From positions 1-5,623 of the forward strand of contig CAYLLO010000055.1 in the NCBI GenBank assembly GCA_964384805.1: a DNA stretch of 5,623 bases, given 5' to 3'. This document shows positions 1-5,623 of this stretch, piece by piece. Under the pieces are notes generated by a model that saw nothing but the letters and a program-made list of their open reading frames with translations, was not told where the DNA came from and made no database searches. The stretch comes from HGM10611 sp964384805. GTDB taxonomy: Bacteria; Bacillota_I; Bacilli_A; ML615J-28; CAG-313. Numbering within the stretch: the first letter of the stretch is position 1; each line of letters opens with the position of its first letter. The translations under genes were made by a program, and so were the position numbers.

Positions 1-60
1 ACTCGAACCCTGGACCCACTGATTAAGAGTCAGTTGCTCTACCAACTGAGCTAAGAATGC
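1..60 (-). tRNA. tRNA-Lys (anticodon CTT), 3' end cut by window
   Basis: Read on the minus strand from base 60, the sequence folds as a tRNA: 7-base acceptor strand GCATTCT, TA at the 8-9 positions, D arm GCTC/GAGC around AGTTGGTA, a 5-base-pair anticodon stem ACTGA/TCAGT, a 5-base variable loop, and the T arm with CAGGG and loop TTCGAGT. The 7-base anticodon loop CTCTTAA gives anticodon CTT (window bases 25-27), which reads the lysine codon AAG. The window begins at the end of the T loop, so the 3' half of the T stem, the 3' acceptor strand and any CCA lie outside. The 5' part is intact and has a strong promoter immediately upstream, so it looks like a working gene. It may be the first gene of a tRNA cluster that continues leftward out of the window. 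Confidence 0.96.
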
Positions 61-72
61 ATATGCCTATAT

Positions 73-101
73 ATTATACAATAAAATGGTATAAAAAGCA
101 A
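73..101 (-). promoter_or_regulatory. sigma-A type promoter for the tRNA-Lys gene
   Basis: On the minus strand there is a -35 box TTGCTT (bases 96-101), a spacer of exactly 17 bases (79-95) and a perfect -10 box TATAAT (73-78). Transcription would start around base 66, giving a very short leader before the tRNA 5' end at base 60, as is usual for stable RNA genes. The box match, spacing and position agree well. The promoter occupies most of the short gap shared with the divergent cls gene. Confidence 0.85.
90..95 (+). promoter_or_regulatory. possible -10 box for cls
   Basis: TATAAA on the plus strand lies about 39 bases before the cls start codon and would give a 5' leader of about 30 bases. 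No good -35 box sits 16-18 bases upstream; bases 67-72 read CTATAT. Its claim rests on position and the -10 match only. If real, it lies within the spacer of the divergent tRNA promoter, so the two could not be bound by polymerase at the same time. Confidence 0.25.
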
Positions 102-122
102 GTTTTTTGATAACTCTAAGAT

Positions 123-127
123 GGAGG
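123..127 (+). promoter_or_regulatory. ribosome binding site that fixes the cls start
   Basis: GGAGG sits 6 bases before the ATG at 134. A longer reading frame from a TTG at 107 has no comparable site upstream, and its first nine codons would be made from this Shine-Dalgarno region. The ATG at 134 is therefore the start. Confidence 0.85.
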
Positions 128-133
128 AATGGT

Positions 134-1675
134 ATGAAAAAGATAATCAAAATATTATTTAGTCGATTTGCTATAATTAGTATCTTAATTATTGTGCAAT
201 TTTTACTATTATTTTCGGGAGCATATTACTTATCAGAAAGTTTTTTCTACATCTCCTTGGGTTTAAATGTTTTAAGTGTTATATGTTTATTGATAATTAT
301 TAATCGAACTCAACCTCCTTCCACAAAAGTTCCTTGGGTTTTAATAGTGGCTTTGCTACCACTTGGGTGTTTAATATATGCTGCATTTGGGTTACAAATG
401 ATGCTAAGTAATAAAAATAAGAAGAAATTTCATACTTTAAATAATGTCGTATCACGTTATTATTTTGAAAGAAATGAATGTATTTTGGAGTTAGAAGAAA
501 TAGACTTAGACCTTGCTAATCAATCTAGATATATTAAAAATTCCTCTGATTGTCCTTTGCATCATAATACGAAAGTTAAATATCTTTCAAGTGGTGAAGA
601 AACTTTTAAATTAATGATTGAAAAGTTAAAAGATGCTAAATATTTCGTTTTCTTAGAATATTTTATTATCGAAAAAGGAATATTTTGGGATACAATTTTA
701 GAAATTTTAAAAGAAAAAGCGCAAAATGGATTAGATGTTAGAGTAATGTATGATGATGTGGGTTCAATTAGTAAATTACCACCCAAATATTATAAGCAAT
801 TGGAAAAATGGGGAATTAAATGTGTGGCTTTTAATAAATTTGTACCCATTGTTTCGGCTATTCATAATAATCGAGATCACCGAAAAATAATGATTATAGA
901 TGGAGATCAAGCTTTTAATGGAGGAATGAATATTGCGGATGAGTACATCAATGAAAAAAAACTATATGGACATTGGAAAGATAGTAATGTTTATTTATAT
1001 GGAGAAGCGGTAAAAACATTTACAACAATGTTTTTAGAAAATTGGAATGTATCTCGTCATACGGATGATAATTATGATAAATTTATGCCTAATTATTATG
1101 AAAAGAAAGTTTATCAAAATGATGGCTTTGTTCAACCATTTGGAGATGGACCAAGACCAGTATATGATGAACGAATTGGAGAAAATGCTTATTTAAATAT
1201 AATTAATAACGCTAAAAAATATTTATATATTACTACGCCTTATTTAATAATTGATTATCATATAATTCAAGCTTTAAGACTTGCGGCTTTAAGAGGAGTA
1301 GATGTACGAATAATTACTCCGCATATTCCAGATAAAAAGATCATTTTTTGGTTAACTAGAAGTAATTATTTACCATTAGTAGAAGCGGGAGTAAAAATCT
1401 ATGAATATATTCCGGGATTTATTCATGCTAAAAGTTTTGTATGTGATGATAAAGTGGGAGTTGTTGGAACGATAAATTTAGATTATCGTAGTTTATCACA
1501 TCACTTTGAATGTGCAACTTGGATTGCATATTCCGATGTACTAAAGGATATCAAAAGTGATTTTTTACAAACGATGCTAGTGTCAGAAGAAATAACTTTA
1601 AAAAAATGTAAAAAAATCTCTTATCCTGCTAAACTACTAAGTAGTATTTTGGGATTATTTGCACCACTATTATAA
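134..1675 (+). CDS. cls: cardiolipin synthase (phospholipase D superfamily)
   Basis: This 513-residue membrane enzyme makes cardiolipin. In the family, one phosphatidylglycerol gives its phosphatidyl group to a second, releasing glycerol. Residues about 12-33, 37-56 and 66-87 are hydrophobic membrane segments, and about 48-92 resemble the phospholipase D N-terminal membrane domain. Two catalytic HxKxxxxD motifs follow: H249-K251-D256, followed by GGMN at 263-266, and H431-K433-D438, followed by GTINLDYRS. Two HKD motifs in one chain, the N-terminal membrane region and a length near 500 residues are what bacterial cardiolipin synthases show. The C-terminus (LLSSILGLFAPLL) matches the hydrophobic tail common in the family. 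The start at 134 is chosen for its GGAGG site. The gene is divergent from the tRNA, and a terminator follows 20 bases after its stop, so it is probably transcribed alone. Another phospholipid-transferring HKD enzyme is possible but less likely. Confidence 0.93.
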   Translation: MKKIIKILFSRFAIISILIIVQFLLLFSGAYYLSESFFYISLGLNVLSVICLLIIINRTQPPSTKVPWVLIVALLPLGCLIYAAFGLQMMLSNKNKKKFHTLNNVVSRYYFERNECILELEEIDLDLANQSRYIKNSSDCPLHHNTKVKYLSSGEETFKLMIEKLKDAKYFVFLEYFIIEKGIFWDTILEILKEKAQNGLDVRVMYDDVGSISKLPPKYYKQLEKWGIKCVAFNKFVPIVSAIHNNRDHRKIMIIDGDQAFNGGMNIADEYINEKKLYGHWKDSNVYLYGEAVKTFTTMFLENWNVSRHTDDNYDKFMPNYYEKKVYQNDGFVQPFGDGPRPVYDERIGENAYLNIINNAKKYLYITTPYLIIDYHIIQALRLAALRGVDVRIITPHIPDKKIIFWLTRSNYLPLVEAGVKIYEYIPGFIHAKSFVCDDKVGVVGTINLDYRSLSHHFECATWIAYSDVLKDIKSDFLQTMLVSEEITLKKCKKISYPAKLLSSILGLFAPLL

Positions 1676-1695
1676 ATAATTGATTACCAACATTT

Positions 1696-1721
1696 AGAAT
1701 TAGCAGATGCTAATTCTTTTT
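1696..1721 (+). terminator. intrinsic terminator of cls
   Basis: A perfect 9-base-pair stem AGAATTAGC/GCTAATTCT (1696-1704 and 1709-1717) with loop AGAT is followed by an uninterrupted T run to 1721. It begins 20 bases after the cls stop codon. The other strand lacks a T run after the hairpin, so it should act only on plus-strand transcripts. Confidence 0.88.
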
Positions 1722-1723
1722 AC

Positions 1724-1752
1724 TTTATTTATAAAAGTTTTTATTGTATAAT
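1724..1752 (+). promoter_or_regulatory. candidate promoter of the acyltransferase-methyltransferase operon
   Basis: A perfect -10 box TATAAT (1747-1752) follows the cls terminator. At the ideal 17-base spacing upstream is TTTATT (1724-1729), which matches only half of the -35 consensus. Transcription would start near 1759 and leave a 5' leader of almost 120 bases before the ATG at 1878. A weaker alternative lies closer to the gene: TTTAGT (1807-1812), 17 bases, TATATA (1830-1835). Confidence 0.5.
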
Positions 1753-1759
1753 AAAAGTA

Positions 1760-1783
1760 TATCACAAATAAAAAATCGTGATA
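1760..1783. repeat. short inverted repeat next to the candidate promoter
   Basis: TATCAC (1760-1765) and GTGATA (1778-1783) are perfect 6-base inverted arms separated by 12 A+T-rich bases. They start 7 bases after the -10 box, so they cover the expected transcription start. The arrangement could be a repressor operator or a weak hairpin at the 5' end of the message. With arms this short in A+T-rich DNA, chance is a real possibility. Confidence 0.35.
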
Positions 1784-1816
1784 CATCTGAACTCATCGTT
1801 TAATATTTTAGTTTAG

Positions 1817-1838
1817 ATTATACACGAATTATATACGA
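1817..1838 (+). repeat. tandem 11-base direct repeat in the leader
   Basis: ATTATACACGA (1817-1827) is followed directly by ATTATATACGA (1828-1838), matching at 10 of 11 positions. An 11-base period is close to one helical turn, so both copies face the same side of the DNA, as paired protein sites often do. Each copy also holds a TATA-like hexamer that could serve as a weak -10 element. No function can be read from the sequence. Confidence 0.5.
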
Positions 1839-1854
1839 ATAAAGGTTGATAAAT

Positions 1855-1902
1855 ATGGAGTATAAGAGGAAAATATTATGCCAAAAAATAAGAAAAAAAT
1901 AA
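1855..1902 (+). other. possible 15-codon leader frame overlapping the acyltransferase start
   Basis: An ATG at 1855 opens a short frame, MEYKRKILCQKIRKK, that ends at TAA 1900-1902, inside the acyltransferase gene in another frame. An AAAGG stretch at 1841-1845 sits 9 bases before it and could serve as a ribosome site. The Shine-Dalgarno site of the main gene (1865-1870) lies within this frame, so translating it could affect initiation at 1878. The lysine and arginine content follows simply from A-rich DNA, and chance is the more likely explanation. Confidence 0.15.
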
Positions 1903-3092
1903 AAAATGTTAGAGCTCCTAGATGGACAGCATTTCTCTTGACGTTTGCATCAAAAATATATTTAAAATCATTTTATAAAGTAAAAGTTAACCGAAAAGTA
2001 TTGAAGGAACAAAAAAGAGGTTGTTTTTTAATTTATAATCATTATTCGAATAAAGATCATTATTTAACTTCTTTAGCGGTTAATTATCGAAGAGTAAATT
2101 ATGTCATTAGCGGGCATTTCTTTTTTAATAAAATTTTATCTATTGCTTTACCTTTAGCTAAGGCAATTAAAAAAGAACAATTTAAACCAGATTTATTAGC
2201 TATTCGTAAAATGAGAAAAGTAATTGAACAAAATGGAATTGTGGCAATTGCACCAGCAGGACAAGTATCAGTTGATGGGACACCAATTTATATTTCACCA
2301 GCAATTGTCAAATTAATTAAAATGTGTAAAGCTGATGTATTAGCGTTAAGAATTCAAGGAAGTCATTTATGTTTTCCTAAATGGCGTTTAGGTAAACGTA
2401 AATGTCAAATTACTATGTCTTTTGATAAAGTTATAACTGCTGAAGATTTGGAAAAATATACGGATAATGAAATTTATCAAGCAGTTGTAAATTCAATTGC
2501 TGTTGATGAATATGCTGATCAAAAACAATTAATGCGTAAAGTTAAAGGTAAAGATCGTATTAACGGACTTGAAAATTTATTAATTAAATGCCCTGCTTGT
2601 GGAACGATGTTTAGTCATAAAGTAGAAAAAGGTATTATGTCATGTTCACATTGTCATAATCAAGTAATAATGGATGAATATGGCTTATTACATGGAGTAA
2701 AAAAGAAAGATGTTTGTTTTGAAAATGAAGCTTTATGGTATAAATATCAAAAAGATGAGTTATCTAAAGAAATGTCAAATCCTCAATTTTCATATTCAGC
2801 GAAAGTTAGAATGTCAAATAACTTAAAAAATGAAAAAGTATTAGAATACGTCAGTGATGGGGTAATTACCCTTACTAAAGAGCGTTTCTATTATGAAAGT
2901 GATAATTATATAAAAGAATTCAATTATGATTTGTTAATACAATTGCCATTTTCAATAAGCCCTAATAACCGAGTATATTTTGAAGTGCCAGATAGCGAAG
3001 GAACATTTAGTTTTTGTCCAATTGAAGAGCGCCAAGAAGTTATTCGTTTTGTTCAATATATTGATATTATTAATTCACAACGTGAAAAATAG
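1878..3092 (+). CDS. PlsC-type acyltransferase with C-terminal zinc ribbon
   Basis: This 404-residue protein probably moves an acyl chain onto a lysophospholipid or similar acceptor at the inner face of the membrane. The N-terminal half (about 15-215) is an LPLAT/PlsC-like domain: the catalytic HX4D motif is NHYSNKD (H55, D60), and the motif III region at 125-134 reads APAGQVSVDG. Standard PlsC proteins have FPEG with an acidic residue there, so the acceptor may differ from lysophosphatidate. A zinc ribbon follows with C238, C241, C256 and C259 (CPAC, then CSHC), then a region (about 263-400) rich in predicted beta strands that could be PH-like. Plain PlsC proteins are about 200-250 residues, so the C-terminal half is an addition; I recall similar long acyltransferases in clostridia, usually annotated only as PlsC-like. 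The start ATG at 1878 has AGAGGA seven bases upstream. It is the first gene of the run with the two methyltransferases. The family call is firm; the exact substrate is unknown. Confidence 0.82.
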   Translation: MPKNKKKIKNVRAPRWTAFLLTFASKIYLKSFYKVKVNRKVLKEQKRGCFLIYNHYSNKDHYLTSLAVNYRRVNYVISGHFFFNKILSIALPLAKAIKKEQFKPDLLAIRKMRKVIEQNGIVAIAPAGQVSVDGTPIYISPAIVKLIKMCKADVLALRIQGSHLCFPKWRLGKRKCQITMSFDKVITAEDLEKYTDNEIYQAVVNSIAVDEYADQKQLMRKVKGKDRINGLENLLIKCPACGTMFSHKVEKGIMSCSHCHNQVIMDEYGLLHGVKKKDVCFENEALWYKYQKDELSKEMSNPQFSYSAKVRMSNNLKNEKVLEYVSDGVITLTKERFYYESDNYIKEFNYDLLIQLPFSISPNNRVYFEVPDSEGTFSFCPIEERQEVIRFVQYIDIINSQREK

Positions 3093-3095
3093 GAG
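3091..3095 (+). promoter_or_regulatory. ribosome binding site overlapping the preceding stop codon
   Basis: AGGAG begins within the TAG stop codon (3090-3092) of the acyltransferase gene and lies 11 bases before the ATG at 3107, slightly long spacing. Ribosomes ending on the upstream gene would sit on this site, which favours coupled translation. Confidence 0.6.
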
Positions 3096-3106
3096 TTTTA
3101 TAAAAG

Positions 3107-4276
3107 ATGAAAGCTGTATTAAAACCACATGAAGAAATGCGTATATTAGAAGGACATCCTTGGATTTTTCGTAATGAAGTTGCCAGTATAACAGGAGATG
3201 TTAAAGGCGGGGGTATTGTTGGCGTATATAGTAATAGCGAAATGTTTGTTGGGCGAGGTTATTTAAACTTTGCTTCTAAAATTTTAATAAGAATTTTGAC
3301 ATATAAAGTAGATGAAGTAATAGATGAAGCCTTTTTTGAACGACGCATTACTTCAGCCATTAAGTTGCGTAATGATGTACGAGGTAATGCCTCTTGTCGT
3401 TTAATCTTTAGTGAAGCCGATTATTTACCAGGATTAATTGTTGATCGTTATGGTGATTACCTAGTAATAGAAATTTCAACGCTTGGAATGGATTGTTGGC
3501 GTGATACAATTGTCAAAATTTTAAGAAAAATTCTAAATCCTAAAGGAATTTATGAACGTAGTGATAATAGTAGTCGTAAAAAAGAAGGTTTAGAACCTAA
3601 ACTGGGTTTTGTAGGTGATGAATTTGATACGAATATTGTAATTGTCGAAAATGGTTTTAAAATGTATGTTGATTTAGCTAATGGTCAAAAAACAGGTTAT
3701 TTTTTAGATCAAACTGAAAATCGGGCTAACCTTAAAAATTATGTATCTGGCAAAAAAGTTTTGGATTGTTTTTCACATACGGGAGCATTTGGAATTCATG
3801 CTGCTGGATATGGGGCGAGAGCGGTTACATCAGTAGAAATTTCTCATTTAGCAGTCCAAAAAATAAAGGAAAATATTGTCTTAAATGGTTTTGATAATAT
3901 TAAAGTTATAGAAGATGATGCTTTCCATTATTTAGAAGAGGCCTATAGTAATAAAGAACGTTTTGATGTCATTATTCTTGATCCACCTGCTTTTACCAAA
4001 AATAAAGATACAGTTAAACAAGCTTATTTAGGTTATCAGAAAATCAATACCTTAGGACTAAAAATGTTAAATCCTGGTGGTTATTTAATAACTTTTTCAT
4101 GTTCTGGAAATATGACAGCGGATTTATTTTTAGAAATGTTAAAAAATGCTTCTGTTAAAGCGAAAAAACAAGTCCAATTAATTGAATATCGTATACAAAC
4201 CAAAGATCATCCAATGCTTCTTGCTAATATGGATACTTTATATTTAAAATGTGCAGTAATAAGGGTGTGTGAATAA
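3107..4276 (+). CDS. rlmI: RlmI-family 23S rRNA 5-methylcytosine methyltransferase
   Basis: This 389-residue cytoplasmic enzyme belongs to the SAM-dependent RlmI (YccW/YwbD) family. In E. coli, RlmI makes m5C1962 of 23S rRNA and has nearly the same length. The N-terminal 75 residues form a PUA RNA-binding domain with the typical GHPWIFRNEV (16-25). A central domain follows, then a Rossmann methyltransferase domain from about residue 190. The family signature QKTGYFLDQTENR is at 194-206, SAM-binding motif I is DCFSHTGAFG (220-229), DPPAF is at 292-296, and the likely catalytic cysteine is C332 in FSCSG. All expected motifs are present with no sign of decay. It starts 14 bases after the acyltransferase stop and its own stop overlaps the next start. 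The exact target base is assumed from the family; a related rRNA position cannot be excluded. Confidence 0.88.
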   Translation: MKAVLKPHEEMRILEGHPWIFRNEVASITGDVKGGGIVGVYSNSEMFVGRGYLNFASKILIRILTYKVDEVIDEAFFERRITSAIKLRNDVRGNASCRLIFSEADYLPGLIVDRYGDYLVIEISTLGMDCWRDTIVKILRKILNPKGIYERSDNSSRKKEGLEPKLGFVGDEFDTNIVIVENGFKMYVDLANGQKTGYFLDQTENRANLKNYVSGKKVLDCFSHTGAFGIHAAGYGARAVTSVEISHLAVQKIKENIVLNGFDNIKVIEDDAFHYLEEAYSNKERFDVIILDPPAFTKNKDTVKQAYLGYQKINTLGLKMLNPGGYLITFSCSGNMTADLFLEMLKNASVKAKKQVQLIEYRIQTKDHPMLLANMDTLYLKCAVIRVCE

Positions 4277-5623
4277 TGCGTAAAGTGACAGGGAAAATTT
4301 TAACTTATGATACTGAGTTTAATGGGATATTAAAAGATGATAAAAATGTTTATAATATTCCGAATGTTATTTATAATGAAATAATCGAAGTTGATGTTGA
4401 AGGAAAACCATTAAGACCTAAGGTTTTAGAAAAATCGCCTAATCGTATTACCCCACCATGTGAAATTTATTATCAGTGTGGGGGATGTAAATTACTTCAT
4501 ATAAAATATGATGAACAATTAAGAATGAAGACTGAACTTGTAAGAAAATTATTTGCTGATTATTTTGGTAAAGGGGCACTAGTTAATCCTTGTTTGGGAA
4601 TGATGAAACCTAGTAATTATCGAAATAAAAATCAAGTAGTTTTTGGTAATCATCCCAAGGAAAAATTAATTAGTGGGTTTTATGCGGAAAATTCTCACAA
4701 GATTATTCCTTTTAAAACTTGTTATATTCAAGATGAAACAAGTGATAAGATTGTGGGAATCATTAAAAATATTTTAATTAAAATGCACATTAGTGCTTAC
4801 GATGAAGATCGGAAACGAGGACTTATTCGCCACGTAATGGTAAAGAGAAGCTTTAAAACCAAAGAAACAATGGTTGTTGTAGTAACAGCTGAAGAAAATT
4901 TTCCAGGTCGGAGCAATTTTGTGAAAGCGATTATTTCTCAATGTAAAGAAGTAACAACGATTGTTCAAAATATTAATATGCGTTCAACTAGTGCGGTACT
5001 TGGTAATAAAGAAAACATTTTATATGGTAAAGGGTATATAATTGATGAATTATGTGGTAAGAAATTTAAAATTTCTTCAAAATCATTTTATCAAATTAAC
5101 CCGTATCAGACTGAAGTATTATATAATTCTGCACTCAATAATGCAGGTTTAAAAGTTACTGATACTATTTTAGATGCATATTCAGGAGTTGGAACTATTG
5201 GGTTAATTGCATCTAATAAGGTTAGAAAAGTACTAAGTGTCGAAATTGAAAAAGCAGCAGTTGTTGATGCTCAGTTTAATGCGAAAATCAATAATATTAA
5301 GAACATTTCATTCTTTAATGATGATGCTAGTAATTTTATTATTAATTTAGCAAACAGAAAAGAACATATAGATGTGATTATTATGGATCCACCACGTAGT
5401 GGAAGTGATGAGCGTTTCTTAAAAGCGGTATTAAAATTAATGCCTGAAAAAATCATTTATATTTCATGTAATCCCCAAACTCAAGTTAATGATTTAAAAC
5501 TATTAGTAGACAAATATGAAATTATTTACATTCAACCGGTTGATATGTTTCCTCATACGGCTCATGTTGAAACGATAGTACTTCTTTCCCACAAAAATTC
5601 AGAAAAACATATCAACGTAAAAG
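4276..5623 (+). CDS. rlmCD: RlmD/RlmCD-type 23S rRNA 5-methyluridine methyltransferase, 3' end cut by window
   Basis: The frame starts at the ATG at 4276 and stays open to the window end (449 codons visible). TrmA/RlmD-family enzymes methylate C5 of uridine in RNA; E. coli RlmD acts at U1939 and B. subtilis RlmCD at U747 and U1939. Residues 1-60 form a compact TRAM-like RNA-binding region. Four cysteines fit the family [4Fe-4S] cluster: C62, C68, C71 (CGGC) and C149. Later motifs are FYQINPYQ (271-278), SAM motif I DAYSGVGTIGL (300-310), DPPRSG (371-376), the catalytic nucleophile C398 in SCNP, and E432 in FPHTAHVE, which matches the catalytic glutamate region. The family core ends near residue 438 (VLLS), but the frame continues (HKNSEKHINVK), so there is a tail. 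The start overlaps the rlmI stop by one base, and AAGGG (4261-4265) lies 10 bases upstream. Which uridine is modified, one or both, cannot be told from sequence. Confidence 0.9.
   Translation, partial: MRKVTGKILTYDTEFNGILKDDKNVYNIPNVIYNEIIEVDVEGKPLRPKVLEKSPNRITPPCEIYYQCGGCKLLHIKYDEQLRMKTELVRKLFADYFGKGALVNPCLGMMKPSNYRNKNQVVFGNHPKEKLISGFYAENSHKIIPFKTCYIQDETSDKIVGIIKNILIKMHISAYDEDRKRGLIRHVMVKRSFKTKETMVVVVTAEENFPGRSNFVKAIISQCKEVTTIVQNINMRSTSAVLGNKENILYGKGYIIDELCGKKFKISSKSFYQINPYQTEVLYNSALNNAGLKVTDTILDAYSGVGTIGLIASNKVRKVLSVEIEKAAVVDAQFNAKINNIKNISFFNDDASNFIINLANRKEHIDVIIMDPPRSGSDERFLKAVLKLMPEKIIYISCNPQTQVNDLKLLVDKYEIIYIQPVDMFPHTAHVETIVLLSHKNSEKHINVK

Noticed and set aside
1..60. tRNA-Lys 3' end as an integration attachment site
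   Set aside because: The 3' end lies outside the window and no integrase or repeated tRNA fragment is present on the visible side.
107..133. TTG-initiated extension adding nine residues to cardiolipin synthase
   Set aside because: It has no ribosome binding site of its own and would translate through the GGAGG site serving the ATG at 134.
562..786. Minus-strand open frame of 74 codons inside cls
   Set aside because: It lies opposite the conserved cardiolipin synthase coding sequence and resembles no known protein. It is best explained as a shadow frame in A+T-rich DNA.
2860..2871. Perfect 12-base palindrome GGGTAATTACCC within the acyltransferase gene
   Set aside because: It is made of ordinary codons in a continuous reading frame and has no T run after it. 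It is neither a terminator nor a convincing operator.
4774..4968. Minus-strand open frame of 64 codons inside the m5U methyltransferase gene
   Set aside because: It is antisense to a well-supported gene and its composition has no recognisable domain.
5271..5456. Minus-strand open frame of 61 codons inside the m5U methyltransferase gene
   Set aside because: It is opposite the catalytic methyltransferase domain, whose DPPRSG and SCNP motifs show the plus strand is coding here.
1..5623. Mobile element, CRISPR array, toxin-antitoxin or defence system
   Set aside because: No transposase, integrase, spaced repeats, terminal inverted repeats or target duplications were seen. All four protein genes belong to housekeeping families, and no composition shift stands out by eye.

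Overview
The window is 5623 bases of compact, strongly A+T-rich bacterial DNA. It holds one partial tRNA gene and four protein genes, the last cut by the window end. The four genes use TGG for tryptophan and have no in-frame TGA, so the standard bacterial code fits and Mycoplasma-type recoding does not. GGAGG-type ribosome binding sites, the Lys tRNA type and the protein styles suggest a low-GC Firmicute, perhaps an Erysipelotrichia-like or related gut Bacillota lineage. That placement is inference; no marker in the window fixes the genus.

Layout. Bases 1-60 carry most of a tRNA-Lys(CTT) gene on the minus strand, missing its 3' end. It is driven by a near-consensus promoter in the 73-base gap before cls. 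Divergent from it on the plus strand is a cardiolipin synthase gene (134-1675) with N-terminal membrane segments and two HKD motifs, closed by a clear intrinsic terminator (1696-1721). A 202-base intergenic region follows, with a candidate promoter, a short inverted repeat, an 11-base tandem repeat and a possible 15-codon leader frame. After it comes a tightly packed three-gene run. It begins with a PlsC-type acyltransferase fused to a zinc ribbon and a C-terminal domain (1878-3092). Next is an RlmI-family 23S rRNA m5C methyltransferase (3107-4276). Last is an RlmD/RlmCD-type iron-sulfur 23S rRNA m5U methyltransferase that overlaps its predecessor by one base and runs off the window end (4276-5623).

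How the genes fit together. Cardiolipin synthase and the acyltransferase both act on membrane phospholipids, but a terminator separates them, so they are probably independent units. The acyltransferase and the two methyltransferases look like one operon: the gap is 14 bases at the first junction and there is a 1-base stop/start overlap at the second. The two methyltransferases modify the large-subunit rRNA. The link between lipid acylation and rRNA modification is probably shared expression rather than a shared pathway.

I see no mobile element, CRISPR array, defence system or other clearly novel system. The most notable items are the acyltransferase architecture with its altered motif III, the structured leader in front of that gene, and the beginning of a C-terminal tail on the last methyltransferase.
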